From Reddybacter sp041622675 (lineage in GTDB: Bacteria > Pseudomonadota > Gammaproteobacteria > Pseudomonadales > Porticoccaceae), in NCBI GenBank assembly GCA_041622675.1, contig JBFJYH010000002.1:1-64000 (forward strand): 64,000 nucleotides of DNA, given 5' to 3'. How positions within the stretch are numbered: the stretch's first letter is position 1; each line of letters starts with the position of its first letter. Both the position numbers and the translations under genes were made by a program. Shown here piece after piece: positions 44,960-53,655 of the stretch. Below the pieces are notes generated by a model. It did no database searches, was not told the DNA's origin, and worked only from the letters and a program-made list of their open reading frames with translations.

Positions 44960-45517
44960 CTAGAGTTGATCAGCGAGATAGAAAATGTCGAGAATAGTGC
45001 GCGTAGCGTCCTGAATGCGTAGCACGCGGTCATCGATCTGACGTAAAGACGTGCCTTTTACTTCAGACATATGGCGCAGTACATCTCTGGGCAAGTGGTG
45101 CGACTGATTATAAAGATGCTCATCGAGAACTTCGCCACGGGCCACTTTCTTTTGCCAACCCGGGGGCAGCTCACCCCCCCGTTCTATTTTTTTACGCAAC
45201 CCCGGTGGTAGCTTTTTGGGTTTGCCAGAACCCTTTTTGGCGTGATCCCTATCGCTACGGTCTCGGTCATAATCTCTATCAGCGTCGTCCTTTAGCTGTA
45301 AATAGTCCCTGAGAATACGCCGCTCTTCTTCGCCAAAAACTGCACCCACTGCAATTTCGGCCAGTACCCCTTTATCTGTGCTAGTCGAACGCCGAGTATC
45401 ACCATGATTCGCCAGAGCAGCCTGGCTGACTAACAAGCCCGAACATAGGCAGAGGAAAATCATCAGCCGCAGCTGGCTTAATTGATTCGCGCCTTGCACA
45501 TAAAGCGTGTTTAACAT
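44960..45517 (-). CDS. CigR-like exported protein
   Basis: 185 aa from the ATG at 45517, where GGAG lies 7 nt upstream; a GTG at 45541 would add eight residues. A signal peptide (about 19-37, LMIFLCLCSGLLVSQAALA) predicts export. The charged middle (DRDYDRDRSDRDH) and LPPGLRKKIERGGELPPGWQKKVARGEVLD, a repeat of a PPG-KK-ERG-type unit, match anti-virulence regulator CigR-type proteins. Function in free-living relatives is unknown. It follows the FKBP gene by 30 bp. Confidence 0.75.
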   Translation of the reverse strand: MLNTLYVQGANQLSQLRLMIFLCLCSGLLVSQAALANHGDTRRSTSTDKGVLAEIAVGAVFGEEERRILRDYLQLKDDADRDYDRDRSDRDHAKKGSGKPKKLPPGLRKKIERGGELPPGWQKKVARGEVLDEHLYNQSHHLPRDVLRHMSEVKGTSLRQIDDRVLRIQDATRTILDIFYLADQL

Positions 45518-45547
45518 GGCCAGACTCCACGTTTGCATCACAATGAT

Positions 45548-46168
45548 TTAGCCAACAATGGCCAATAATTCAACATCAAAAACCAGTGTGGCGTGGGGGC
45601 CAATAGCACCGCCAGCCCCTTTCTCACCATAGGCCAGAGCAGAGGGTACGTACAAACGCCATTTCGCGCCTTCTTGCATCAATTGCAGTGCTTCTGTCCA
45701 GCCGGCAATGACACCATTGACGGGGAATTCTGCAGGTTCCCCACGATCGTAAGAACTGTCAAACACAGTGCCGTCAATCAACGTACCGTGGTAGTGGGTA
45801 CGCACTTTAGCTGTGCCACTAGGCGTAGCGCCCTTACCTTCACTTAATACTTCGTACTGCAGCCCCGACGCAGTAACCGTAATACCATCGCGCTTAGCAT
45901 TTTCAGCGAGAAATTTAACGCCCTCGGCTGATAATTTTTCCGCCTCTTGCGCCTGCTTTTTTTGTACCCGACCATTGACTTCTTCAAAAGCGGCCTTCAT
46001 TACTTCAGCATCCACCTGAATGGGCTGACCAGTAAATGAATCGCGAATCCCCTCAATAACAGCGTCCAAGACGAGCTCATCAAAGGGACTGCCAGCCAAT
46101 TGATCGCCCATCTGGCGACCAATGCCGTAGCTAACTTGTTGTTCAACGGTGGTAAATTTGTCAGACAT
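45548..46168 (-). CDS. fklB: FKBP-type peptidyl-prolyl isomerase FklB
   Basis: 206 aa, equal to E. coli FklB, from the ATG at 46168; the frame to 46222 adds residues outside the family. N-terminal dimerisation part (TTVEQQVSYGIGRQMGDQL) and helical linker (about 70-95), then the FKBP domain with VRTHYHGTLIDGTVFDSSYDRGEPAEFPVNGVI and IGPHATLVFDVELL. No signal peptide, so cytoplasmic. Catalyses proline isomerisation in folding. Upstream of the CigR-like gene on the same strand. Confidence 0.92.
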   Translation of the reverse strand: MSDKFTTVEQQVSYGIGRQMGDQLAGSPFDELVLDAVIEGIRDSFTGQPIQVDAEVMKAAFEEVNGRVQKKQAQEAEKLSAEGVKFLAENAKRDGITVTASGLQYEVLSEGKGATPSGTAKVRTHYHGTLIDGTVFDSSYDRGEPAEFPVNGVIAGWTEALQLMQEGAKWRLYVPSALAYGEKGAGGAIGPHATLVFDVELLAIVG

Positions 46169-46329
46169 AAAATCTTTACTCAGCAAAATAAAACCGCATG
46201 TTAACACGACACGACCCAACAAAACTGCGCCAAAACAATCGACTATTCCTCGTTGAGCTGCCCGCTATTTTAATGTTGAATGAACATCCCATTTTTAAAC
46301 CCAATTTATTAACTTAAACAGGAAAAATA

Positions 46330-47094
46330 ATGACTGAATCGATCAGAGGAAAAGTTGCCCTCGTAACTGGTGCCGCCGGTGGCATCGGTGCTGCTGCAGC
46401 AGAAATATTTGCTCAAAAAGGCGCAAAAGTAGTGGTCTCCGATATCAATGCTCAGGGCGGTCAAGCAACCGTCGAGCGCATCATTAGTGCCGGTGGTGAA
46501 GCGGTGTTTCAGCCCTGCAATGTGGCCATAGAAGCCGACGTTATCGCGCTGGTAAAAAAAGCGGTAGACACTTACGGGCGGCTCGATATTGCCTTTAATA
46601 ACGCCGGCGTTGAAGGCGAAGCGGCCACCACACCCAATTGCAGTATTGAAAACTTCGATCTGAATATTGACGTCAACTTAAAAGGCGTGTTCATGTGCAT
46701 GAAGTACCAGATCAATCAGTTTCTCGCCCAGGGCGACGGTGGCGCCATTGTTAACACCGCCTCGGTGGCCGGGCTGGTTGCCGCCAAAGGTGTACCCGCC
46801 TACGTCGCCGCTAAACACGGCGTCGTAGGCCTGACCAAAACAGCTGCCATTGAATTCGCCAAGAAAGGCATTCGTGTTAACGCGGTGTGCCCTGGCGGTA
46901 TTCGCACTGAAATGTTGCAACGCGCCCTCGACGAAAAGCCCTGGGTCGAAAAGCAACTACTTAAGCTACAACCCATTGGTCGCCTCGGCGACCCAGCTGA
47001 GGTGGGTAAGGTCGTGGTCTTTTTATGCTCTGACGACGCTTCTTTTGTCACCGGTCACGCCATGCCTGTTGACGGTGGTTGTGTGGCAATATAA
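46330..47094 (+). CDS. SDR family oxidoreductase
   Basis: 254 aa. NAD(P)-dependent dehydrogenase. Cofactor loop TGAAGGIG (about 14-21), NNAG near 90, catalytic Ser about 145 and Tyr158-x3-Lys162 (YVAAK) are intact. An Asp after the second strand (VVSDIN) favours NAD. AGGA precedes the ATG. A MAPEG protein gene follows, and a carboxylase operon after that; the substrate (for example a hydroxyacyl-CoA or a hydroxysteroid) is not determinable. Confidence 0.9.
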   Translation: MTESIRGKVALVTGAAGGIGAAAAEIFAQKGAKVVVSDINAQGGQATVERIISAGGEAVFQPCNVAIEADVIALVKKAVDTYGRLDIAFNNAGVEGEAATTPNCSIENFDLNIDVNLKGVFMCMKYQINQFLAQGDGGAIVNTASVAGLVAAKGVPAYVAAKHGVVGLTKTAAIEFAKKGIRVNAVCPGGIRTEMLQRALDEKPWVEKQLLKLQPIGRLGDPAEVGKVVVFLCSDDASFVTGHAMPVDGGCVAI

Positions 47095-47101
47095 GCCCAT
47101 A

Positions 47102-47127
47102 GGCAAGTTAGCTGATGCTGACTTGCC
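47102..47127 (+). terminator. Hairpin after the SDR gene
   Basis: GGCAAGTTAGC (47102-47112) and GCTGACTTGCC (47117-47127) form an 11-bp stem with one G-T pair and a 4-nt loop, 8 bp past the stop. TTG and no long T-run follow; possibly attenuating read-through to the MAPEG gene. Confidence 0.6.
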
Positions 47128-47177
47128 TTGCTCCCATCTCTTAACTTATCCACTCAACATTAGAAGGAAAAAGTACT

Positions 47178-47552
47178 ATGGATTTTGTCGCCTTTGTCAC
47201 TCTACTATTACTCGCTCAATACGTTTTTTTTACCGCCATGGCCGGCAAGGCTCGCGATGAGTTCGGGGTTGAAGCTCCCGCCACCACGGGCAATGATATT
47301 TTCGAACGAACGCTACGCGTACAACTCAACACACTTGAGCAGTTAGTCGTCACCCTACCGGCAATGTGGCTTTGTGCCCACTACTTCAGTGCCAGTTTTG
47401 CAGGCATCATGGGGCTGGTGTTTTTCGCTGGTCGCATGCTCTACCGCAAAGCGTACATTGCCGACCCCAGCACCCGTGGTACTGGCATGATGATGGGCTT
47501 TGTTGCCAATGTGTTGCTTCTAATTTGTGCCATTCTTGGCATCATCTTCTAA
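47178..47552 (+). CDS. MAPEG family membrane protein
   Basis: 124 aa with four spans. The family signature R-x3-N-x2-E (RVQLNTLEQ) in the second span supports a MAPEG fold like microsomal glutathione transferases and leukotriene synthases. GAAGGA precedes the ATG. Enzymatic activity toward glutathione conjugates or lipid peroxides is possible but unproven. Confidence 0.85.
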   Translation: MDFVAFVTLLLLAQYVFFTAMAGKARDEFGVEAPATTGNDIFERTLRVQLNTLEQLVVTLPAMWLCAHYFSASFAGIMGLVFFAGRMLYRKAYIADPSTRGTGMMMGFVANVLLLICAILGIIF

Positions 47553-47558
47553 CACACC

Positions 47559-47613
47559 ATTCAACATTAGCAGCAAGCCCTTACGAGTGAAGACCTTACT
47601 GCTAATGTTGAAT
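47559..47613. repeat. 15-bp inverted repeat after the MAPEG gene
   Basis: ATTCAACATTAGCAG (47559-47573) and CTGCTAATGTTGAAT (47599-47613) pair perfectly around a 25-nt loop. The arm core TCAACATTA recurs at 46271-46280, 47154-47162 and, with one change, 47671-47679. Terminator or regulatory element. Confidence 0.6.
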
Positions 47614-47645
47614 TAACACGATTGATTTGCTAAGTTCTCACTACA

Positions 47646-47661
47646 TTGACGTTAACGTCAA
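47646..47661. promoter_or_regulatory. 16-bp palindrome before the carboxylase operon
   Basis: TTGACGTTAACGTCAA is a perfect palindrome 100 bp before the carboxyltransferase ATG. From memory, MerR-type regulators of branched-chain and terpenoid catabolism (LiuR-like) use a TTnACGTTnACG-style core, so it may be their operator; the regulator gene is not in this window. Confidence 0.5.
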
Positions 47662-47760
47662 CGAAATAACACAACATTAGAATAAGAGAACACTGAATTA
47701 GCACTACCCCTTGTTCTAGACTCCTCGGGGGCAATAAAGGCCCTCTCAAAGAGACGCCCT

Positions 47761-49362
47761 ATGAGCCGTATTCAATCATCAATCAACCCCCAATCTGCCA
47801 CTTACAAAGAGAACGCCGAACACTACGCAAAACTGCTCGAGCAGCTGCGAGCACGCCATAGCGAAGCCGCCACTGGCATTCGAGAAAAACTTATCGAGCG
47901 CCATCGCGAGCGCGGCAAAATGCTCGCCCGTGAGCGCATTGACCAATTGCTCGACAGCCACACGGCTTTTCTTGAACTCTCCCCCCTCGCCGCCTACGGG
48001 CAGTACAAAAACGAGGTACCCTCGGCGGGCATTGTGACCGGCATTGGGCAAATCTGCGGCGTGACTTGCATGATTATCGCCAACGATGCGACGGTAAAAG
48101 GCGGCTCCTTTTTCCACGAAACGGTCAAAAAACACGTCCGCGCCCAGGAAATTGCCGATCAAAACAACTTGCCCTGCATTTATCTGGTCGACTGTGGCGG
48201 TGCTTACCTACCCGAACAAGACCGCGTGTTCCCCGACAAAGAGCATTTTGGCAATACCTTTTATCGTCAGTGCCAGATGTCGGCCAAAGGTCTGCCGCAA
48301 ATCTCGGCGGTATTTGGTGGCTGCACGGCAGGCGGCGCCTATATTCCCGCTCTGTCCGACGAAAATATTATGGTGCGTGGCAATGCGCGGATTCATCTCG
48401 GTGGACCATCCATCGTCAAGGTCGCCATTAATGAAGAAATCGACGGCGAAACCCTTGGCGGTGCTGAAATGCACAGTAAAGTGTCGGGAGTGAGTGACTA
48501 TCTCGCCGACGATGAGAACGAAGCCCTGGCGCGGATTCGCGAAATCATGGCCAAGCTCAACTGGCCAACCAAGTGTTACGCCGATACTCGCCCGGCGCTA
48601 CCACCACGCTACAGCCCGGAAGAGCTGCCCGGTGTGGTCAGTGCCAACCCGAAAATGCCCTACGATGTGCGCGAGATTATCGCGCGACTCGTGGACGACA
48701 GTGATTTCCACGAATACAAACCCCTCTATGGCGACACCCTGGTCTGCGGCACCGCCTATATTCACGGCTACCCAGTGGGCTTAATCGGTAATAACGGCGC
48801 ACTGTTTTCAGAATCTTCTTTAAAAGGTGCCCACTTTATTGAGCTGTGTAATCAGCGCAATACGCCCTTGTTATTCCTGCACAACATCACCGGCTTTATG
48901 GTGGGGAGTGAAGCCGAGCGCGGCGGCATCGCCAAAAACAGCGCCAAGTTTGTTTATGCGCAAGCCACATCTCGCGTCGCCAAATTTTCAGTGATCGTCG
49001 GTGGTTCCTACGGTGCCGGCAATTACGGCATGGCTGGTCGCGGTTTCTGGCCACATTTTTTATTCACTTGGCCCTCGGCCAATTGCGCGACCATGAGCGC
49101 CGATATCGCCAGCAACGTGATGACCGAATTACGTCGCTCCAGCATTAAAGGCGGTGCTGCCACAGACGAAGAGTTGCAGGGCATTGAAGACGGTGTACGC
49201 GCCCAGTACGGCGAACAGAGCGACCCCTACTACGCTACATCGCGCCTTTGGGATGACGGCATTATTGAACCCGCTGACACTCGCGATGTACTGGGCCTGT
49301 GTTTGGCATTGGCCGCCGCTAAAGAGCCGGAAGCTGGGCCATCACCGGTTTACCGCATGTGA
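47761..49362 (+). CDS. Acyl-CoA carboxylase, carboxyltransferase (beta) subunit
   Basis: 533 aa. Transfers carboxyl from biotin to an acyl-CoA such as methylcrotonyl- or geranyl-CoA. The carboxyltransferase N and C halves are seen: GGSFFHETVKKH, GGCTAGGAYIPALSD, HNITGFMVGSEAERGGIAKNSAK and GGSYGAGNYGMAGRGFWP. The start MSRIQSSINPQSA is typical of MCC-type beta subunits. Partner of the biotin carboxylase gene that follows; distinction between MCC and GCC needs the substrate pocket residues. Confidence 0.92.
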   Translation: MSRIQSSINPQSATYKENAEHYAKLLEQLRARHSEAATGIREKLIERHRERGKMLARERIDQLLDSHTAFLELSPLAAYGQYKNEVPSAGIVTGIGQICGVTCMIIANDATVKGGSFFHETVKKHVRAQEIADQNNLPCIYLVDCGGAYLPEQDRVFPDKEHFGNTFYRQCQMSAKGLPQISAVFGGCTAGGAYIPALSDENIMVRGNARIHLGGPSIVKVAINEEIDGETLGGAEMHSKVSGVSDYLADDENEALARIREIMAKLNWPTKCYADTRPALPPRYSPEELPGVVSANPKMPYDVREIIARLVDDSDFHEYKPLYGDTLVCGTAYIHGYPVGLIGNNGALFSESSLKGAHFIELCNQRNTPLLFLHNITGFMVGSEAERGGIAKNSAKFVYAQATSRVAKFSVIVGGSYGAGNYGMAGRGFWPHFLFTWPSANCATMSADIASNVMTELRRSSIKGGAATDEELQGIEDGVRAQYGEQSDPYYATSRLWDDGIIEPADTRDVLGLCLALAAAKEPEAGPSPVYRM

Positions 49363-49426
49363 TGACACATCCTCTGCTCACTAAAAACGCTTCCCTCTTG
49401 CCCTTATTCAAGGTGTGTCTGCCCCT

Positions 49427-51463
49427 ATGATTAAATCATTGCTCGTTGCCAACCGTGGCGAAATTGCTGTGCGTATCATGCGCACGTGCCAAAAGCTCGG
49501 CATCCGCGCCGTTGCCGTTTATTCCGAGGCCGACCGCTACGCTCGCCACGTCGCCCAGGCTGACGAGGCTGTGCTAATCGGCCCCGCCGAAAGCGCCCAG
49601 TCTTACCTAAAAGCCGAAAACATTATTGCCGCAGCTCAACAAACCGGTGTCGATGCCATTCACCCCGGCTATGGTTTTCTCTCTGAAAGCGAGGCTCTAA
49701 TCAGCCTGTGCGAGCGCGAGGGCATTATCTTTGTCGGCCCCAATCGTGAGGCCATACGGGTAATGGGCTCAAAGATAGAATCCAAAGCTCTGGCGCAAAA
49801 TGCCGGTGTACCGACCATCCCCGGTTATCACGGTGCTGACCAATCCGAAGCCACACTATTAAACGCAGGCGACAACATCGGTTATCCGCTGATGATTAAA
49901 GCCAGTGCCGGGGGCGGCGGTAAAGGTATGCGCCAGGTCGACAACAGCGAACAACTGGCCCGGGAACTGCCACAGGCCAAACAGGAAGCACTCGCCGGGT
50001 TCGGCGACGACAAGGTCTTACTCGAAAAACTGATTGAAGAACCTCGCCATATTGAAGTGCAACTGGCCGCCGACCACCACGGCAATACCGTGCACTTATT
50101 CGAGCGCGAGTGTTCGATTCAACGCAACCACCAAAAAGTGATCGAAGAAGCGCCCGCTGGCTTTCTCAGTGATAAACAGCGCCAGCTGCTTTTCTCCAGC
50201 GCCATCACCCTCGGGCAGGCCGTTAATTACGACTCCCTCGGCACCGTCGAGTTTTTGCTCGACCAAAGCAATGGCGAAGTGTACTTCCTCGAAATGAACA
50301 CTCGCCTGCAAGTTGAACACCCCGTGACCGAAGCCATTACCGGCTTTGATTTGGTCGAGTGGCAAATACGCATCGCCGCCGGTGAAAACCTGCCCTGCGC
50401 GCAAGGTGAAATCACCTGCACAGGCTGGGCCATTGAAGCCCGCGTCAACGCTGAAGACCCCGCCAATAATTATCGCCCCCAAACCGGCACCATCACTCTC
50501 TACAGTGAACCCGACGACAGCGACGTGCGTATCGATAGTGGCGTGCAGGCCGGCTCTGTGCTCGGGCCTTATTACGACCCCATGCTGGCCAAAGTCATTG
50601 GCATGGGCGACAACCGCGAGCAGGCGCGCAGTGCCTTGCTACGCGGTATCGACAACTACACATTAAGCGGTGTGGGTACTAATCTCAGTTTTTTAGCCGA
50701 TATTCTGCGCCACCCCAGTTTTGTCGACAAAGCCCTAACCACACGTTTTTTAGACGAGTCTTTCAGCGGCGGCTGGCAGGCGAAAAGCACCGACAGCAAG
50801 ACGCTTATTTGCGCGGCCATTGCACGCATTATGTTGCTTGAAAAACGAAATACGCAGGAGCATCACTCTCCCTTCAAGACACTCGGTGCCTTCCGTGTCC
50901 TCAACAGGGCTGGCCTGGCGGGGCAGAGCCGCATCATTTTAAAAAACGAACTTGATGACACGAGCAGTATTCACCTTCTCACAATCAGTGGCTCTCAGGG
51001 AAATTACCAGCTCAACGCGCAAATCATCGGTGAAGACGACGCCACCAATGACCACACTATTCTCGCTGGCTGGATAGGCGAACAACGCCTGCAAGTTGAA
51101 ATTGACGGCCATAGCCAGAGTTTTGATATCGACAACACGGACCATGCCATCACCCTCACCGATAAAGGCGCCAGCCAGCGCTACCTCTACCTCAGCGAGC
51201 AAGATCTCGCACTGGGCAAAGGACAGAATGCCGATGGCGGCGATAGCAATATTACCGCCTCGCTACCCGGCCAAGTGGTCGAAATCAACGTTGCCAGCGG
51301 CGCAAGCGTCAACAGTGGCGACACGCTGGTGGTACTCGATTCAATGAAACTGCTGCATAATCTCACCGCCGCGACCGACGGCGTGGTCGGCGAAATTTTT
51401 TGTAGTGTTGGCGACAGTGTTGAAGGCGGTGCCATGCTGCTTGAAATTAGGCCCGTTGAGTAA
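49427..51463 (+). CDS. Acyl-CoA carboxylase, biotin carboxylase/carrier (alpha) subunit
   Basis: 678 aa from the ATG at 49427; a GTG at 49415 adds four residues. Biotin carboxylase domain: GEIAVRIMRTC, the ATP-grasp KASAGGGGKGMR and ECSIQRNHQKVIEEAP. A middle region (about 450-590) leads to the carrier domain at about 605-678 with Lys641 in LDSMKLLHNL. The biotin lysine context is SMKL, not the common AMKM. Carboxylates biotin with bicarbonate and ATP. Operon with the beta subunit and an acyl-CoA dehydrogenase. Confidence 0.92.
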   Translation: MIKSLLVANRGEIAVRIMRTCQKLGIRAVAVYSEADRYARHVAQADEAVLIGPAESAQSYLKAENIIAAAQQTGVDAIHPGYGFLSESEALISLCEREGIIFVGPNREAIRVMGSKIESKALAQNAGVPTIPGYHGADQSEATLLNAGDNIGYPLMIKASAGGGGKGMRQVDNSEQLARELPQAKQEALAGFGDDKVLLEKLIEEPRHIEVQLAADHHGNTVHLFERECSIQRNHQKVIEEAPAGFLSDKQRQLLFSSAITLGQAVNYDSLGTVEFLLDQSNGEVYFLEMNTRLQVEHPVTEAITGFDLVEWQIRIAAGENLPCAQGEITCTGWAIEARVNAEDPANNYRPQTGTITLYSEPDDSDVRIDSGVQAGSVLGPYYDPMLAKVIGMGDNREQARSALLRGIDNYTLSGVGTNLSFLADILRHPSFVDKALTTRFLDESFSGGWQAKSTDSKTLICAAIARIMLLEKRNTQEHHSPFKTLGAFRVLNRAGLAGQSRIILKNELDDTSSIHLLTISGSQGNYQLNAQIIGEDDATNDHTILAGWIGEQRLQVEIDGHSQSFDIDNTDHAITLTDKGASQRYLYLSEQDLALGKGQNADGGDSNITASLPGQVVEINVASGASVNSGDTLVVLDSMKLLHNLTAATDGVVGEIFCSVGDSVEGGAMLLEIRPVE

Positions 51464-51525
51464 GCCTTTTTACTACCACGTTAACCCTTAACCTCCAACC
51501 CAACCCAGACAAGCTGAGGACAACC

Positions 51526-52677
51526 ATGAACCAACTGTATTTTTCTGAAGAACAAAACATGCTACGTGAGCAAATCCGCCGCTTTGTCGAGCAAGAGATC
51601 GTACCCAACGGTGATGCCTGGGAAGAGGACGGCTTTGTACCCCGCGAGGTACTGCGCAAAATGGGCGACCTCGGCTTTTTGGGTATTCGCTACGGTGAGG
51701 AGTACGGCGGCAGCAATATGAACACCCTGGGCAGCGTAATACTTGCTGAAGAGCTGGGCCGTTCCAGCTTTGGCGGTTTTGCGGTCACGGTCATGGTACA
51801 CACCGACATGGCCTCCCCCCACCTGGAGAACTTCGGTAACAAAGCCCAGAAAGACAAGTATATGCCCGACCTTATCAGTGGCAAGAAAATTTGCGCCGTG
51901 GGCGTGACTGAACCCGATGCCGGCTCAGACGTTGCCGGTATGCGCACCACAGCGGTGGAAGATGGCGACAGTTATGTGCTCAATGGCAGCAAAATGTTTA
52001 TTACCAACGGAGTTAAAGGGGATGTTTACTTTGTCGCGGCCAAAACTGACACCACGGTCAAGTCGTCACGTGGCATCACCATTTTTATTGTTGAAAAAGG
52101 TATGCCCGGTTTCACTGTTAGCCGCGCTCTCGACAAGCAGGGCTGGCGCAGTTCCGATACCGCCGAACTGGTTTTCGATAACTGCCGAGTACCCAAAGAA
52201 AACATTCTCGGCGAGCTGAATAAAGGCTTTTACTCCATCATGCGCAACTTCCAGAACGAGCGCACGGTACTGGCCGCCCAATCGATTGGTGAAGCAGCCA
52301 AAGCCTTGGAAATTACCCTGCAATACGTACAGGAGCGCAAGGCCTTTGGTGAAACCCTGTGGGACAAGCAAGCTATTCGTCAACGCCTAGCCATGCTACA
52401 GGCCAAGGTCGAAGCGGGTCGCCAGCTCACCTATCACGCTGCCTGGCTCGACGCGATGGGTCAGGATTGCGTCAAAGAAGTCTCTATGGCGAAAGCGTTC
52501 TGCTGCGAATTGGTGAACGAAACTATGTACACCTGTCAGCAATTCCACGGTGGTTTTGGCTACATCCGCGAGAGCACCATTGAGCGTATGGTACGAGATG
52601 CCCGTGTGCAAAGTATTGGCGGCGGTGCCACCGAGGTGATGCTGGAAGAAATTTCTAAGCGCTCTATTATCGCTTAA
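51526..52677 (+). CDS. Acyl-CoA dehydrogenase
   Basis: 383 aa FAD enzyme. Motifs: GVTEPDAGSDVAGMRTTA (FAD loop), CQQFHGGFGYIRESTIERMVRDARV (C-terminal helix). The usual catalytic Glu of the YEGTSE loop is replaced here by SIGGGATEV; instead Glu245 in NERTVLAAQ occupies the isovaleryl-CoA/long-chain dehydrogenase position. That fits an isovaleryl- or citronellyl-CoA enzyme feeding the carboxylase. AGGA lies before the ATG; a strong terminator follows. Confidence 0.93.
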   Translation: MNQLYFSEEQNMLREQIRRFVEQEIVPNGDAWEEDGFVPREVLRKMGDLGFLGIRYGEEYGGSNMNTLGSVILAEELGRSSFGGFAVTVMVHTDMASPHLENFGNKAQKDKYMPDLISGKKICAVGVTEPDAGSDVAGMRTTAVEDGDSYVLNGSKMFITNGVKGDVYFVAAKTDTTVKSSRGITIFIVEKGMPGFTVSRALDKQGWRSSDTAELVFDNCRVPKENILGELNKGFYSIMRNFQNERTVLAAQSIGEAAKALEITLQYVQERKAFGETLWDKQAIRQRLAMLQAKVEAGRQLTYHAAWLDAMGQDCVKEVSMAKAFCCELVNETMYTCQQFHGGFGYIRESTIERMVRDARVQSIGGGATEVMLEEISKRSIIA

Positions 52678-52696
52678 ACCTGAAGGCAGTACAGTG

Positions 52697-52727
52697 ACAA
52701 AAAACCGGGCTACCCCCGGTTTTTTGT
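52697..52727. terminator. Bidirectional intrinsic terminator after the acyl-CoA dehydrogenase
   Basis: ACAAAAAACCGGG (52697-52709) and CCCGGTTTTTTGT (52715-52727) form a 13-bp stem with a 5-nt loop, with T-runs in both directions. Separates the carboxylase operon from convergent prmC. Confidence 0.92.
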
Positions 52728-52782
52728 TCAACATCTGCTCAATTACTCAGCATTTTCTCAATTAAAAAGCCAGCGCATTATT

Positions 52783-53625
52783 TTAAAAATAGCCAAGGCT
52801 CAATCGTTCGCGCCCTGCCAAATCTTGCCGGGTTGATACTTGCCTATACCCTGCATCACGGAGCACATGACACACAGCGCCAGCCTGTTGATAGCCATGT
52901 TCAATCAATAAACAGCCGCCTTGCTCTAAATAACGTTTCGCCTCAGTAATAATAATACGGATATCGGCCAGCCCCTTATCGCCAGATACCAGAGCTGACT
53001 CTGGTTCAAAACGGACATCACCCTCTTTTAAATGCTGATCATTAACATCGATATAGGGGGGATTAGTGACGACAAGGTCGAAGGCCTGTGGCGCAACACT
53101 CTCAAGCCAGTTGCTGAGTATCACATTGACATTATTCAGACCTAAACGTTGACGGTTTGCTTCGGCGAGAGCGACAGCTTCGGGCACGATATCGACCGCC
53201 ATTATTTGCCAGCCTGGGCGCTCACTCGCCAGTGCCAGTGCGATAGCGCCCGTGCCCGTGCCCAAGTCGAGAACCCGCGCATCGGGCTTATCAATGACAC
53301 TAAGCGCTGTTTCAACTAAAACTTCTGTATCGGGCCGGGGGATTAGGGTCGCCGTATTAACCGCCAGAGGGAGTGACCAAAACTCTTTTTCGCCCGTTAA
53401 ATAGGCTATAGGTTCGCCTTCAGCCCGGCGCTTTAGAAGGTTATAAAATTGTTGGCTCGATGTTGCATCAAGTGCTTTTTCTGGCCAGGTAAAAAGATAG
53501 CTGCGCGGTTTATCGAGCACATGACAAAGCAGCACTTCGAGATCGAGACGCGGGCTATCACTGACACCTTCGAGCATCGAAGCCAGACGCAGCAACTCAG
53601 CGATGCTAGCTTTTTCTACTGGCAT
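52783..53625 (-). CDS. prmC: Release factor glutamine methyltransferase PrmC
   Basis: 280 aa. Methylates the glutamine of the GGQ motif in release factors using S-adenosylmethionine. VLDLGTGTGAIALALA binds the cofactor and NPPY (VVTNPPYIDV) binds the glutamine. An N-terminal helical domain (about 1-80) is normal. Third gene of the hemA-prfA-prmC cluster, 30 bp downstream of prfA. Confidence 0.96.
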   Translation of the reverse strand: MPVEKASIAELLRLASMLEGVSDSPRLDLEVLLCHVLDKPRSYLFTWPEKALDATSSQQFYNLLKRRAEGEPIAYLTGEKEFWSLPLAVNTATLIPRPDTEVLVETALSVIDKPDARVLDLGTGTGAIALALASERPGWQIMAVDIVPEAVALAEANRQRLGLNNVNVILSNWLESVAPQAFDLVVTNPPYIDVNDQHLKEGDVRFEPESALVSGDKGLADIRIIITEAKRYLEQGGCLLIEHGYQQAGAVCHVLRDAGYRQVSTRQDLAGRERLSLGYF

Positions 53626-53655
53626 TTTTTCGTCAGCCTTTTTTCAGCTGCTTTT

